Shown here piece after piece: positions 63,998-64,000 of a stretch of 64,000 nucleotides of DNA; position 1 is the stretch's first letter; each line of letters starts with the position of its first letter. Source of the stretch: Chitinimonas koreensis (GTDB lineage: Bacteria > Pseudomonadota > Gammaproteobacteria > Burkholderiales > Chitinimonadaceae); contig NZ_CP060704.1 of NCBI RefSeq assembly GCF_014353015.1, positions 3,745,001 to 3,809,000 of the forward strand, given 5' to 3'. The notes under the pieces are model-generated. The model was not told where the DNA came from. It worked only from the letters and a program-made list of their open reading frames with translations, and did not search any database. Position numbers and translations under genes: made by a program.

Positions 63998-64000
63998 CAG

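Overview
The window is a roughly 70 % GC stretch of a Gram-negative proteobacterial chromosome. It carries TonB receptors, periplasmic proteins, a T6SS inner-membrane core, OmpR-type two-component pairs and lipid A genes. Gene content fits a high-GC betaproteobacterium (Neisseriales or Burkholderiales type). The GTAGGAGCGGCTTCAGCC-type palindromic repeats are, from memory, also common in Xanthomonadaceae and Pseudomonas, so I do not name a genus. About nineteen genes or gene segments lose frame by exactly one base inside a run of G or C. I read these as consensus undercalls and annotate the intact gene across each break.

Layout. 1-5754: an EF-hand protein (off the left edge), an EnvZ/OmpR-like pair, a nested inverted-repeat element, a BaeS/BaeR-like pair and a small exported protein. 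5989-15000: a TonB receptor, a serralysin-type RTX metalloprotease, an M64 metallopeptidase, a PAS-AraC regulator and a periplasmic solute-binding protein. 15034-18579: LysR with a divergent quinone reductase, DsbA and a CzcI-like protein. 18580-22630: an envelope and lipid A region with an eptA remnant, a polysaccharide deacetylase, a PAP2 phosphatase with a (Pro-Gln)15 tract, and an eptA-like gene that has lost its catalytic domain but keeps a PmrA-box-like site upstream.

23159-37197 is the most interesting block. It is a tightly overlapping plus-strand operon: MoeZ-type sulfurtransferase, JAMM peptidase, MoaD/ThiS-like carrier ending GG-Ala-Pro-Ala, double CaiB-like CoA transferase, AMP ligase, acyl-CoA dehydrogenase and MFS exporter. 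These are followed by a copper-uptake-associated periplasmic protein, two TonB receptors (one with a Cys/Met-type metal motif) and a PepSY membrane reductase. The logic matches thiocarboxylate metallophore loci (thioquinolobactin, pyridine-2,6-dithiocarboxylate). The predicted product is a small thiocarboxylate chelator used for metal, probably copper, handling.

37259-45670 is a nine-gene minus-strand lipid-modification operon (flavoprotein, DUF1365, cyclopropane synthase-like methyltransferase, chalcone-isomerase-like, MFS, DUF3833, SDR, SnoaL-like, diiron protein) with a divergent TetR regulator. 45671-49650 holds a decayed partial copy of a tRNA, a solute-binding protein, tRNA-Thr(CGT), a sorbosone dehydrogenase-like protein, an AI-2E family permease and REP-like palindromes.

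49665-63997 is a T6SS-linked island. On the minus strand, tssL-tssM-tssA are followed by a string of mostly unrecognised, effector-like genes with short basic N-termini. These include two paralogues sharing a DGGASAF tail, a protein with a Cys-His-Asp (transglutaminase-fold-like) signature, and a large GNAT fusion protein.
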